Positions 1 to 7,104 of a stretch of DNA of 25,032 bases are shown in pieces. The DNA is from an uncultured Bariatricus sp. GTDB taxonomy: Bacteria; Bacillota; Clostridia; Lachnospirales; Lachnospiraceae. The position numbers and the translations under genes are program-made. The notes under the pieces are model-generated. The model saw nothing but the letters and a program-made list of their open reading frames with translations. It searched no databases and was not told the DNA's origin. The DNA lies in NCBI GenBank assembly GCA_934320645.1, contig CAKRFP010000038.1, positions 1 to 25,032 of the forward strand, read 5' to 3'. The first letter of the stretch is position 1; the number at the start of each line of letters is the position of its first letter.

Positions 1-228
1 TATGGAAAAACTGCCGCACAGACAGCTCTTCGTTTCCTTCTTCAGAGTGATGTGGTGATCATTCCGAAGTCTGTCCACAAAGATCGTATGCAGCAGAACT
101 TTGACCTCTTCGATTTCACACTGACTGCAGAAGAAATGGCAGAAATTGAAGCTCTGGACGGCGGAGAAAGCTTATTCTTCTCTCACTATGATCCGAAAAC
201 GGTAGAGTGGTTTATGTCGATTTTATAA
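1..228 (+). CDS. Aldo/keto reductase, C-terminal part (5' end outside window)
   Basis: Frame 1 is open from the first base to a TAA at 226-228 and encodes the last 75 residues of an aldo/keto reductase, an NAD(P)H-dependent cytosolic carbonyl reductase. The stretch QTALRFLLQSDVVIIPKS followed by RMQQNFDLFDFTL is the typical C-terminal segment of the family: the IPKS serine/lysine strand that contacts the cofactor 2'-phosphate, then the last helix pair. The same region occurs in the complete paralogue at 18169-19032 (LCLRFLLQNDIIPLPKS), so the family call is firm. The substrate cannot be told from this fragment. The catalytic Asp, Tyr, Lys and His lie upstream of the window. Confidence 0.9.
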   Translation, partial: YGKTAAQTALRFLLQSDVVIIPKSVHKDRMQQNFDLFDFTLTAEEMAEIEALDGGESLFFSHYDPKTVEWFMSIL

Positions 229-290
229 GATGATGTAAGTGTCAAAAACACCTACACTGGTATTTTTGTAAGACCTTTTAGTGAGATATA

Positions 291-480
291 ATGAAAACTT
301 TAGACCTTCTGACTCTGGGGGAGATTATGCTGCGTCGGAGCGGAACCGAAGCACAAGAGACGATCAAACAGCTTTTGCCATACGTGGACTATTTCTTCTG
401 TTCCGAAAGCACTGCACACCTGATTTTTCTGAATCAGAAAAAGAAAAGCTTCGCCAAAAATATCGGACTGCTTCAGGGAA
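291..480 (+). pseudogene. Remnant of a PfkB-family sugar kinase (KdgK-like)
   Basis: A frame starting at ATG 291 begins MKTLDLLTLGEIMLR, which resembles the N-terminus of PfkB-family kinases such as 2-keto-3-deoxygluconate kinase (family pattern LTFGEIMLRLSPPG). After only 15 residues it jumps to EAQETIKQLLPYVDYFFCSES, which resembles the mid-protein segment of the same family (pattern EAQ..M..LLPYVD....NEEDA, normally around residue 180). The roughly 150 residues between, with the sugar-binding GGAE.N region, are missing. The C-terminal GAGD catalytic motif is also absent, and the frame drifts into unrelated sequence and stops near 563. I read this as an internally deleted, decayed kinase gene. 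The match is from memory of the family, not an alignment. The alternative is an unrelated short ORF. Confidence 0.5.
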
Positions 481-527
481 AAATAGCATGCAGTAGATGG
501 AGGAAACAAATTTCTGTTCTGACACAC

Positions 528-597
528 AAAAAACCAGAGATATTCCTGGCTTCCCTTATTTAACAACAGGGTTGCCAGGTCTGCTCTGGCTTTTTTC
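528..597. terminator. Bidirectional intrinsic terminator
   Basis: Nested stems CCAGAG (534-539)/CTCTGG (584-589) and CCTGGC (545-550)/GCCAGG (574-579) enclose a further CCCT/AGGG pair. A run of T follows on the plus strand (591-596). A run of A at 528-533 gives a U-tract on the minus strand. It sits between the kinase remnant (+) and degV (-), so it can end transcription from both sides. Confidence 0.8.
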
Positions 598-679
598 TTA
601 TCTTCCTTTCATCTTGACAACATCAAGGACATCCTTTTCAGCGACCCAAAACGGTCTGAGCTCCTCTTCTTACAGAATC

Positions 680-1546
680 TTATCTCTTATTCCCCATACA
701 GAACACAGCCACAACCCCCGGACCTGTATGTGATCCGATAACTGTTCCGATACAGTTGATCAGAATATTGTGGACTCCCATCTTCTTTTCCACCTGTCTT
801 GCCACAAACTCCGCATCCTCTTTGCAGTCACCGTGTGTGATCATCACGATATCATTGTCCCATCCTTCGGACTGTTTCACTGCCATATCTACAATATGTG
901 TCAGTGCTTTTTTCCTTCCACGCTCTTTTCCGATAACCTTCAATTCGCCATGCTCATCCATATGAATAATCGGCTTGATCTGGATCATCGTTCCAACGAT
1001 TGCGGAAGCCTTAGATACTCTTCCACCTCTATGTAAATGGAATAAATCATCAATCGTAACGTTATGCATGATGTGAAGCTTGTTCTCCTCCACCCAGGCA
1101 GCCACTTCTTTCAGACTCTTTCCCGCACGCTTTAACTGAACAGCTTTGTACACAAGAAGTCCTTCACCCAGGCATGCGCAGAGCGAATCAATTACAATCA
1201 GCTTCCGCTCCGGATACTCTTCCTGCAATTCTTCTGCTGCCATCCGGATACTGTTATAAGTTCCGCTAAGTCCTGACGAAAAAGCAATATATAAAATATC
1301 CTTTCTCTCTTTCAGATACGGTTCCAGTGCCTCTTTTGCCTGCTCCGGATTGATCTGGGAAGTCGTCGGTATGGATCCTGCCCTGACCTTTGCAAAAAAT
1401 TCTTCTCCGGTAAGTCCACTCATATCCTCATAAGACTGTCCATCAATCAGATAGGTAAGAGGAATATACGGAACGCCCAACTCTTTGGTCAGGTATTCCT
1501 TTGGTAAATCTACTGTACTGTCTGTCATAATCATATATTCACTCAT
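680..1546 (-). CDS. DegV family fatty-acid-binding protein
   Basis: This 288-residue cytosolic protein is a full-length DegV/FakB-type lipid-binding protein. Known members hold a fatty acid between two alpha/beta domains and can present it to a FakA kinase for phosphorylation and entry into phospholipid synthesis. Visible hallmarks are MTDSTVDLP at residues 7-15, TTSQINPEQ at 61-69 (the TxxSQ fatty-acid head-group motif), FSSGLSGTYNS around 89-99 and HRGGRVS in the second domain. I chose the ATG at 1546 because AGGAGG lies about 7 nt upstream of it. An in-frame upstream start at 1627 would add 27 residues with no ribosome-binding site. No fakA gene is nearby, so its partner is unknown. Confidence 0.93.
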   Translation of the reverse strand: MSEYMIMTDSTVDLPKEYLTKELGVPYIPLTYLIDGQSYEDMSGLTGEEFFAKVRAGSIPTTSQINPEQAKEALEPYLKERKDILYIAFSSGLSGTYNSIRMAAEELQEEYPERKLIVIDSLCACLGEGLLVYKAVQLKRAGKSLKEVAAWVEENKLHIMHNVTIDDLFHLHRGGRVSKASAIVGTMIQIKPIIHMDEHGELKVIGKERGRKKALTHIVDMAVKQSEGWDNDIVMITHGDCKEDAEFVARQVEKKMGVHNILINCIGTVIGSHTGPGVVAVFCMGNKR

Positions 1547-1598
1547 AAGTGTGCCTCCTTCACCCTCTCGGGAATTCATATTACTTATAATTATGTAC

Positions 1599-1627
1599 AG
1601 TATACCCTCTTTTTCTACGAATAGCAA
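1599..1627 (-). promoter_or_regulatory. Sigma-A-type promoter for degV
   Basis: Read on the minus strand, TTGCTA (1622-1627), a 17-nt spacer and TATACT (1599-1604) form a plausible housekeeping promoter about 50 nt upstream of the degV start. The -10 box is a 5/6 match and the -35 box a 4/6 match. Confidence 0.6.
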
Positions 1628-1930
1628 AATCTTTTTCCCTTACTAAGACAATCTTAACATTCCAGTCATTTGTAAAATTAAATTCCACTCACCCGCTGAA
1701 CTTATCCACTGCAAAAAGTCCTTTAACTTTTTTAAAACATTTGTCATATTCCGGTATATTTTCCTCTTTTTGTGAAACCCTAATCTATACAGGATTTTAT
1801 ATAACAAATCCTTGCATAAACTATGAAAAAATCTGGTACGGGTGCTTTTCTGTGGCACACCGCATCCTTCTTCCTGTCAGGAAATTCCACAAAAATCTCC
1901 TGACAAAATAACCAACCTGGAGGATTGAAC
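1628..1930. other. Intergenic region between divergent degV and the spore gene, with a leader hairpin
   Basis: I see no convincing gene here; a 71-codon minus-strand frame lacks a ribosome-binding site and family resemblance. A perfect 8-bp hairpin, TGTCAGGA (1875-1882) with TCCTGACA (1898-1905), lies 13 nt before the GGAGG of the downstream gene and would be in its 5' leader. I could not identify a clear forespore (sigma-G) promoter for the downstream gene, although one is expected for this family. Confidence 0.5.
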
Positions 1931-3289
1931 ATGGATAAACGTATCGTCAGCGCTTCGCTGACCGACAACAGGACTTATATCAACCGGGCTCTTCCTGTAA
2001 AAAAGAGCTTTGATATTATCGAACGAAATCTGATCATCGGTGGTCAAAACAGTACCTTTTATTTTATTGATGGTTTCACCAAGGATGAAACCATGCTGAA
2101 ACTTATGGACTCCTTCCTCAATATCTCCGCCGATGATATGCCAGAGGATGCAACTTCCTTTTCTGCAAGCTGTATCCCCTATGTAGAAGTCGATATTCTC
2201 GGTGACTTTGACAGCATTTTCAAAAATCTTCTGTCCGGTGTCACCTGCCTCTTTATTGACGGCTATGAAGCCGCTATTGCTATCGACTGCCGTACTTACC
2301 CATCCCGCAGCATCGAGGAACCGGATAAAGACAAATCCCTGCGTGGTTCCCGTGACGGTTTTGTGGAAACCATCGTCTTCAATACTGCCTTGATGCGCCG
2401 CCGAATCCGGGATCCCCATCTGATCATGGAAATGTATGAAACCGGCGCTTCCACCCGTACCGATGTAGCTCTCTGCTACATGTCCGACCGCGTGGACAGG
2501 GAGCTTCTGACTACCATCCAGAACAAGCTGGGTGAAATCAAATCCCAGGATCTGAAAATGAGCCAGCAATCTCTTGCGGAAGCTCTCTTTCAACGCAAAT
2601 GGTACAATCCATTTCCAAAATATAAATTTACCGAACGGCCAGACACAGCCTGTGCCTGTCTGATGGAAGGAAAAGTGATCATCCTTACTGATACCTCCCC
2701 ATCTGCACTGGTCCTGCCAACCTCCATCTTTGATATGATCGAAGAGGCAAATGATTACTATTTTCCACCGCTCACCGGAATCTACCTGAAAATATCCCGT
2801 GTACTGATCACACTGCTGACAGTCTTCATGGTTCCTCTCTTTCTGCTTTTTATGCAGAACCCGGCATGGATCCCGGATATCTTCCGTTTCGTGCTGATCG
2901 AAGATACCGTCAACATCCCCCTGATCTTCCAGATCCTGATCCTGGAGCTTGCCATCGACGGACTCCGCCTTGCCGCCCTCAACACTCCAAGTATGCTCAG
3001 CACCCCGCTCAGCGTTATCGCCGGTATCGTCATGGGGGAATTCTCCGTCGAATCCGGCTGGTTCAACAGCGAGATCATGCTCTACATGGCATTCGTCTCC
3101 ATCGCCAACTACACCCAGCCCAACTTTGAACTAGGCTACGCATTAAAATTCATGCGCCTCCTGCTCCTCATCCTCACCGCCATCTTCAACCTCCCCGGCT
3201 TTGTTATCGGATGTCTCATCGTCGTCCTCTGCATCACCTTCAACAAAACCCTCTCCGGTCGTAGTTACCTGAACGTAAAATTAAACTAA
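1931..3289 (+). CDS. Spore germination protein, GerA family, SpoVAF-like
   Basis: This 452-residue protein belongs to the GerA/SpoVAF family, which acts in the spore inner membrane during germination. The first ~280 residues form a soluble domain carrying the family signature RGSRDGFVETIVFNTALMRR. The RGSRDGF form is, to my recollection, closer to SpoVAF than to receptor A subunits, which have RGPKEGF. The C-terminal part has about five membrane segments: ISRVLITLLTVFMVPLFLLF, the NIPLIFQILILELAI region, the MLSTPLSVIAGIVMG region, the IMLYMAFVSIA region and a long final hydrophobic pair. I chose the ATG at 1931 because GGAGG is at 1919-1923; the TTG at 1925 is too close to it. No gerB, gerC or spoVA genes adjoin it, so it is a stand-alone copy. 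Receptor A subunit versus SpoVAF rests on motif memory. Confidence 0.88.
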   Translation: MDKRIVSASLTDNRTYINRALPVKKSFDIIERNLIIGGQNSTFYFIDGFTKDETMLKLMDSFLNISADDMPEDATSFSASCIPYVEVDILGDFDSIFKNLLSGVTCLFIDGYEAAIAIDCRTYPSRSIEEPDKDKSLRGSRDGFVETIVFNTALMRRRIRDPHLIMEMYETGASTRTDVALCYMSDRVDRELLTTIQNKLGEIKSQDLKMSQQSLAEALFQRKWYNPFPKYKFTERPDTACACLMEGKVIILTDTSPSALVLPTSIFDMIEEANDYYFPPLTGIYLKISRVLITLLTVFMVPLFLLFMQNPAWIPDIFRFVLIEDTVNIPLIFQILILELAIDGLRLAALNTPSMLSTPLSVIAGIVMGEFSVESGWFNSEIMLYMAFVSIANYTQPNFELGYALKFMRLLLLILTAIFNLPGFVIGCLIVVLCITFNKTLSGRSYLNVKLN

Positions 3290-3334
3290 TCCCCTGTAGC
3301 CTGCAACAAAATTGCAAGCTACACCTACATAACC

Positions 3335-3366
3335 TCCCCCTTCCCACCACTCCCCCTTCCCACCAC
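3335..3366. repeat. Perfect 16-bp tandem duplication
   Basis: The unit TCCCCCTTCCCACCAC occurs twice back to back (3335-3350 and 3351-3366). It lies just after a hairpin at 3295-3323 (TGTAGC/GCTACA with inner TGCAA/TTGCA), which has no U-tract and may help end the preceding gene. The duplication looks like recent slippage. Confidence 0.85.
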
Positions 3367-3401
3367 TATCCAAATCTCCTCAACCGGTTATCAGTCCAGC
3401 C

Positions 3402-3632
3402 TTGTAAAAAAGTACCCTATCGATACAGTAACGTCGGCGACCGGGATTAAAAAATGGTGTCCAATTCACTTATTGTGCAATGGAGATGAGACTCAGGAAG
3501 CGTGGAAGCCTTTGCTGAACACGCTTCCCGCCCTAAGAGGCTCATCGTAATGCCCTTGCACAATGGAATTGGACACCATTTTTTAATCCCGGTCGCCAAC
3601 ACAACCTATACCATAGTCACTCTTTTTTACAA
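3402..3632 (+). repeat. Palindromic structured element, copy A
   Basis: This is a 231-nt imperfect palindrome. An outer pair TTGTAAAAAAG (3402-3412)/CTTTTTTACAA (3622-3632) is followed inward by loosely paired spacers of 23 and 24 nt. A perfect 32-bp inverted repeat (3436-3467/3566-3597) then encloses a conserved core. In the core an ACTT bulge (3468-3471) precedes helix ATTGTGCAA/TTGCACAAT (3472-3480/3556-3564). An internal loop TGGA/GTAATGCCC precedes helix GATGAG/CTCATC (3485-3490/3541-3546). A second internal loop precedes helix GGAAGCGTG/CACGCTTCC (3496-3504/3520-3528) with a 15-nt apical loop. The core recurs at 11093-11251 and partly at 19077-19149, both on the minus strand. The element fills the gap between convergent genes and ends 2 nt from the dut stop codon. 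It could also act as a bidirectional terminator. Confidence 0.85.
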
Positions 3633-3634
3633 CC

Positions 3635-4150
3635 CTACTTCGTCGTACTTCCAAATCCCCCGTTTCTGACTGCTGTCGCATCGTCATCCACAGTAATTCC
3701 ATACTCAACAAAAATCCCCTGCATAAAGCCTGTTCCTTTTCCAAGCTCTACCGTTTTATTCTCATTGGTATCATTCGTCAGTTTCGCAAAGATATGACCT
3801 TCATTATCAGAATAGAAATAATCACTGTCAATAATTCCTACCGTATTATTCAGCTGCAGACGGAATTTGAATCCAAGTCCGCTTCTCGGGTAGCATTTGA
3901 GTACCCAGTTTTCTTCCATTTCCACACGGATCCCTGTCGGGATCTTGATCGTCTTTCCCGGCTCGATCACAAAATCATCCGGTGCATAGAAATCATATCC
4001 GGCACTTCCTGCCGTTGCACGCTTCGGCAATTTGACTTCTTCATATAAAACCTTGATCTGATCCTCTGTATACTGCTCACCAAAGGTATCTTTCCATCCT
4101 TCCATAAACTGTTCCAGACTTACTTTGTGAAATTTAGCAATTCTCTTCAT
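3635..4150 (-). CDS. dut: dUTP diphosphatase (dUTPase)
   Basis: This 171-residue cytosolic enzyme splits dUTP to dUMP and pyrophosphate, keeping uracil out of DNA and feeding dTMP synthesis. Trimeric dUTPase motifs are visible: AGSAGYDFYA near residues 47-56 (motif 1), PRSGLGFK at 88-95 (motif 2), GIIDSDY at 105-111 (motif 3) and C-terminal RNGGFGSTTK (motif 5). An extra ~40-residue N-terminal helix region precedes motif 1. I chose ATG 4150 (MKRIAKF); the TTG at 4159 is the alternative and lies only 3 nt from GGAG. The start overlaps the 3' end of nrdG by 17 bp, so translation is probably coupled. Sitting last in nrdD-nrdG-dut, it joins anaerobic dNTP production to dUTP removal. Confidence 0.95.
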   Translation of the reverse strand: MKRIAKFHKVSLEQFMEGWKDTFGEQYTEDQIKVLYEEVKLPKRATAGSAGYDFYAPDDFVIEPGKTIKIPTGIRVEMEENWVLKCYPRSGLGFKFRLQLNNTVGIIDSDYFYSDNEGHIFAKLTNDTNENKTVELGKGTGFMQGIFVEYGITVDDDATAVRNGGFGSTTK

Positions 4151-4631
4151 GTAATACAATTTCTCCTTTTCCTAATGTCTCCGGTACGTTAATGACCATC
4201 TGGTTCGCGCTGCCTTTCCAGTGCAGATCCAGTTCTTTCTTATCAACCTCGAATTCTCCGTCCACCAGAACGTCCAGATAATTTACAATATCCATATTCT
4301 TGATATCTTTCCATTCATAACCGGTGTAAAGCCAGATCGTCTTTGACGGAAATTTTTCTTTAATCTCTCTTGCCAGCATCATGACCTCATAGGCATTTGC
4401 CGAATGCAGCGGGTCGCCTCCACTGAATGTGATCCCACTGATATAATCCTTCTCCAGTTCTTCAAAAATCTCTGCCTTCGCCTTTTCATCGAAGAAAATC
4501 CCACCATTCGGATCCCAGGTCACCGGATTGTGGCATTCCTTACAGCAATGGTCACATCCTGCAACCCAGAGGACAACCCGCAGGCCATCCCCGTTGAGCA
4601 TATCATCTTTTGTTATATTATGGTAACGCAT
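4134..4631 (-). CDS. nrdG: Anaerobic ribonucleotide reductase activating protein (radical SAM)
   Basis: This 165-residue radical SAM enzyme uses a [4Fe-4S] cluster and S-adenosylmethionine to place the glycyl radical on NrdD. The cluster motif is C-x3-C-x2-C at Cys26, Cys30 and Cys33 (AGCDHCCKECHN). FSGGDPL is the SAM-binding glycine motif. The length is normal for NrdG. Its ATG at 4631 follows directly after the nrdD TAA (TAAATG), with the GGAAAGG ribosome-binding site inside the nrdD end, so the two are translationally coupled. The gene overlaps dut downstream. Confidence 0.97.
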   Translation of the reverse strand: MRYHNITKDDMLNGDGLRVVLWVAGCDHCCKECHNPVTWDPNGGIFFDEKAKAEIFEELEKDYISGITFSGGDPLHSANAYEVMMLAREIKEKFPSKTIWLYTGYEWKDIKNMDIVNYLDVLVDGEFEVDKKELDLHWKGSANQMVINVPETLGKGEIVLHEENC

Positions 4632-6764
4632 TTACATACTTTTCCTTTCCGCAATTTCTGCCATCTTGGCATCATTGAGTCTGGTATCTCCCTTAACTCT
4701 CGAATAAGACAGATATCCGTTCATACGGTCAATCTTCGTCAGATTCTTGCTTCCACATACCGGACACACATCCATAGACAGCTCTTCATGACCACAGTCA
4801 TCACAGTAGGCAAGTGACAGATTAACGCCCTCATAAAATCCCATATCCATTGCACGGCGTACCAGTGATTTGATAGCCTCTTTGTTATAATTGATCGGGT
4901 ATTTTACATACTGGATCTTTCCACCGTTACACAGATCCCAGAAACGGTTTTCCAGATCCTGCTTTTCGATCGGTGTAATATCCTCGGTTACATGGCAGTG
5001 GAAACTGTTGCTCACATACGCCCTGTCCGATACATTTTCCACGATTCCATATTTCTTACGGAACTGCTGTACCTGCACACCGCACAGATTCTCAGCCGGT
5101 GTTCCGTAAATCGCATACAGATAGCCGTCCTCTTTTTTAAATTCATTGACCTTCATGTTGATATATTCCATGGTCTTGATGGCAAATGCTCCATCCTCTA
5201 CCAAAGACTTTTTATTGTAAAGCTGCTGGAATTCATTGAGCGCCGTAATTCCAAAGGAAGCGGTTGCCGATTTCAGCACCGGTTTGATTTTGTCATGGAT
5301 CTTCAGATGTCCGCCATAGAAACCACCCTCACAGTAGGCAAGCGGATTCGTAGACGCACGCAGCTCTCCGAGGTATTCGTAAGTACGGATATGAAGCTTC
5401 CGGATCAGTTCCAGGTAGTAATCCAGTACCTCAAAGAAATCCCGGTTCTCCTGTCTGGATTTGGCAAGGATCATCGGAAGATGGAGACTGACCGCACCGA
5501 TGTTGAACCTTCCGACAAATACCGGCTCGTCCTTTTCATCCACCGGATTCATACCGCCTCTTTCATACCATGGAGATAAGAATGCACGGCATCCCATCGG
5601 ACTGATGACCTTTCCGTAGCGCTTGTAAATACTCGGCACATAGCCTTTTCCGGTAAGGCTGAGCCAGTCCGGATACATAGTTTTTCTTGAGCACTCGATT
5701 CCGGCTTCAAAAAGATCTTCTCCAGGCTTTCCAGGTCCATGTAAATTTTCATCATAAAGGAACACGATTTTCGGGAAAAGTACCGGTTTTTTATGTCCCG
5801 GCTTTCCCTGTCCTCCTGCTCTTACTTCCAGCATTGTCTTTGTGACAAGCTTTCCGTATTCGCTGATATTGGTTCCGCTGGTCATGGTAATAAATGGATA
5901 GTCTCCGCGGCTTGAGGATACGGAGTTGAACTTATACTCCCATCCCTGGAATCCCTGCTCCATCTCTTTTTCCAGATCCTTCCAGGCAACCTCCTGTGCT
6001 ACTTCTTCCGAAAGTCCGAGGCTTCTGTATTTGTTCAGATGATTTTCATGGGAACGCTTCGCATAAGGCTCCAGGATCTCATCTACGCTCGGCACGGTAA
6101 ATCCTCCGTACTGCTGGCTTGCCGCACTCAGTACGATATCTCCGATCACATCAAATGCCGTATCCAGTGTCTTTGGCTCATTGTACCAGAGATTTCCCAT
6201 CTCAAATCCACCGGTCAGTACGCTTTTCACATCAAAGAGACAACAATTCATCGTATCTCTTCGGGCTGACATATCATGGATATAAATATATCCTTCCCGG
6301 ATTGCCTGTAATTCTTCCACCGTCAGGAAAAATTTCTTATATAATTCTTTGTTCAGTTCATTGAAGATCAGGCTTCGCTTGGTCGACACCAGTGCACTGT
6401 CTGTATTACTGTTCTCTTTGTCCCCGATATACATGATCGACTGGCTTTTCTTATAAACCTCGTCCAGCATCTGCACAAAATCCTGCTTGTAATTCCGATA
6501 GTCCCGGTAACTTTTTGCCACGATCGGATTCACTTTCTCAAGCGCACCCTCTACAATATTGTGCATCTCCGGAATCCGGATCTCATTCACTCCGAGTTCT
6601 TCTACCTTTTCTTCTACAAAATGACAGATAAAATCAATATCTTTCTGTGAAAATTTGATCAGTGCACGATATGCAGACTTATTGACTGCCACAACAACTT
6701 TTTGCACGTTAAATTCTTCTTTTGTCCCGTCTTTTTTTACAACTTTCACATTGTTTAAGCTCAT
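4632..6764 (-). CDS. nrdD: Anaerobic (class III) ribonucleoside-triphosphate reductase
   Basis: This 710-residue glycyl-radical enzyme reduces ribonucleoside triphosphates to deoxyribonucleotides without oxygen. Residues ~5-95 are an ATP-cone allosteric domain (VVKKDGTKEEFNVQKVV). The central ten-stranded barrel carries family segments such as MNCCLFD, SSSRGDYPF and MGCRAFLSPW. Near the C-terminus a zinc site (CDDCGHEE and CPVCGSKN) precedes the radical loop RMNGYLSYS with Gly683 as the expected radical site. Start ATG 6764 has AGAAAGGAGAAC upstream. It is the first gene of nrdD-nrdG-dut and has two NrdR boxes in its promoter region. Oxygen inactivates such enzymes, so this indicates an anaerobic lifestyle. 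Confidence 0.98.
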   Translation of the reverse strand: MSLNNVKVVKKDGTKEEFNVQKVVVAVNKSAYRALIKFSQKDIDFICHFVEEKVEELGVNEIRIPEMHNIVEGALEKVNPIVAKSYRDYRNYKQDFVQMLDEVYKKSQSIMYIGDKENSNTDSALVSTKRSLIFNELNKELYKKFFLTVEELQAIREGYIYIHDMSARRDTMNCCLFDVKSVLTGGFEMGNLWYNEPKTLDTAFDVIGDIVLSAASQQYGGFTVPSVDEILEPYAKRSHENHLNKYRSLGLSEEVAQEVAWKDLEKEMEQGFQGWEYKFNSVSSSRGDYPFITMTSGTNISEYGKLVTKTMLEVRAGGQGKPGHKKPVLFPKIVFLYDENLHGPGKPGEDLFEAGIECSRKTMYPDWLSLTGKGYVPSIYKRYGKVISPMGCRAFLSPWYERGGMNPVDEKDEPVFVGRFNIGAVSLHLPMILAKSRQENRDFFEVLDYYLELIRKLHIRTYEYLGELRASTNPLAYCEGGFYGGHLKIHDKIKPVLKSATASFGITALNEFQQLYNKKSLVEDGAFAIKTMEYINMKVNEFKKEDGYLYAIYGTPAENLCGVQVQQFRKKYGIVENVSDRAYVSNSFHCHVTEDITPIEKQDLENRFWDLCNGGKIQYVKYPINYNKEAIKSLVRRAMDMGFYEGVNLSLAYCDDCGHEELSMDVCPVCGSKNLTKIDRMNGYLSYSRVKGDTRLNDAKMAEIAERKSM

Positions 6765-6784
6765 CTTGTTCTCCTTTCTGATAA

Positions 6785-6830
6785 CTACAATATATTGTAT
6801 TCTATTTAAAATGCATACTATATCTTGACC
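6785..6830 (-). promoter_or_regulatory. Two NrdR boxes upstream of nrdD
   Basis: Box 1 (6785-6800) contains CAATATATTG, a perfect fit to the core CwAtATaTwG of the NrdR consensus and part of the palindrome ACAATATATTGT. Box 2 (6815-6830) contains CTATATCTTG, with one mismatch. The centres are 30 bp apart, about three helical turns, as in known NrdR tandem operators. NrdR is the ATP-cone/zinc repressor of ribonucleotide reductase genes. The boxes start about 20 nt upstream of the nrdD start codon. A promoter was not assigned with confidence. Confidence 0.75.
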
Positions 6831-7039
6831 GTTTTCCTCTATTCTAGCACTATCACAATGAGAGCGTCAATCTGTGAAAATGACCAATTTTCCGGCAGCC
6901 AGACAACCAAATCTTCTACAGGCATATTCCCGAAAATCCATTGACATTTTATACAAGATAGGCTTCTCCTTCTGTATTCAGACAATAGCCTTTCATTTTT
7001 GAAAATCCTCGAATAATTCCCCCAAAACCTTTGAGGATA
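6831..7039. other. Intergenic region with no supported gene
   Basis: Between the NrdR boxes and the trp operon terminator I see no gene with a ribosome-binding site. A 67-codon minus-strand frame (6839-7042) reads plausibly in places (NMPVEDLVVWLPENWSF) but overlaps the terminator of the neighbouring operon and matches no family I know. It could be a relic. Confidence 0.4.
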
Positions 7040-7083
7040 CAAAAAGAGATAAGCCGAAACTGTTTCCTTTCTGCTTATCTCTT
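7040..7083 (-). terminator. Intrinsic terminator of the tryptophan transporter operon
   Basis: An 11-bp stem, AAGAGATAAGC (7044-7054) with GCTTATCTCTT (7073-7083), is followed on the minus strand by a U-tract (A run at 7040-7045). It begins 22 nt after the stop of the ATPase gene. Confidence 0.85.
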
Positions 7084-7104
7084 CAATTCATAATCTTGTA
7101 TTTT

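Noticed and set aside
229..290. Possible regulated promoter with TATAAT-like box before the sugar-kinase remnant
   Set aside because: TTGTAA and TATAAT are only 15 nt apart and no intact gene follows, so I did not annotate a promoter.
1643..1858. 71-codon minus-strand ORF between degV and the SpoVAF-like gene
   Set aside because: There is no ribosome-binding site, no family resemblance and AT-rich composition; it looks like a chance frame.
1877..2593. Long antisense frame (238 codons) opposite the SpoVAF-like gene
   Set aside because: It is a shadow of a strongly supported gene on the other strand and has no ribosome-binding site or recognisable domain.
3402..3632. Palindromic element as a plain intrinsic terminator
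   Set aside because: A terminator role is possible at this position, but a conserved 100-nt core with compensatory changes at two loci, and a partial copy in a T-box leader, is far more than a terminator needs.
6839..7042. 67-codon minus-strand ORF upstream of nrdD
   Set aside because: It lacks a Shine-Dalgarno site, overlaps the trp operon terminator and resembles no family I know.
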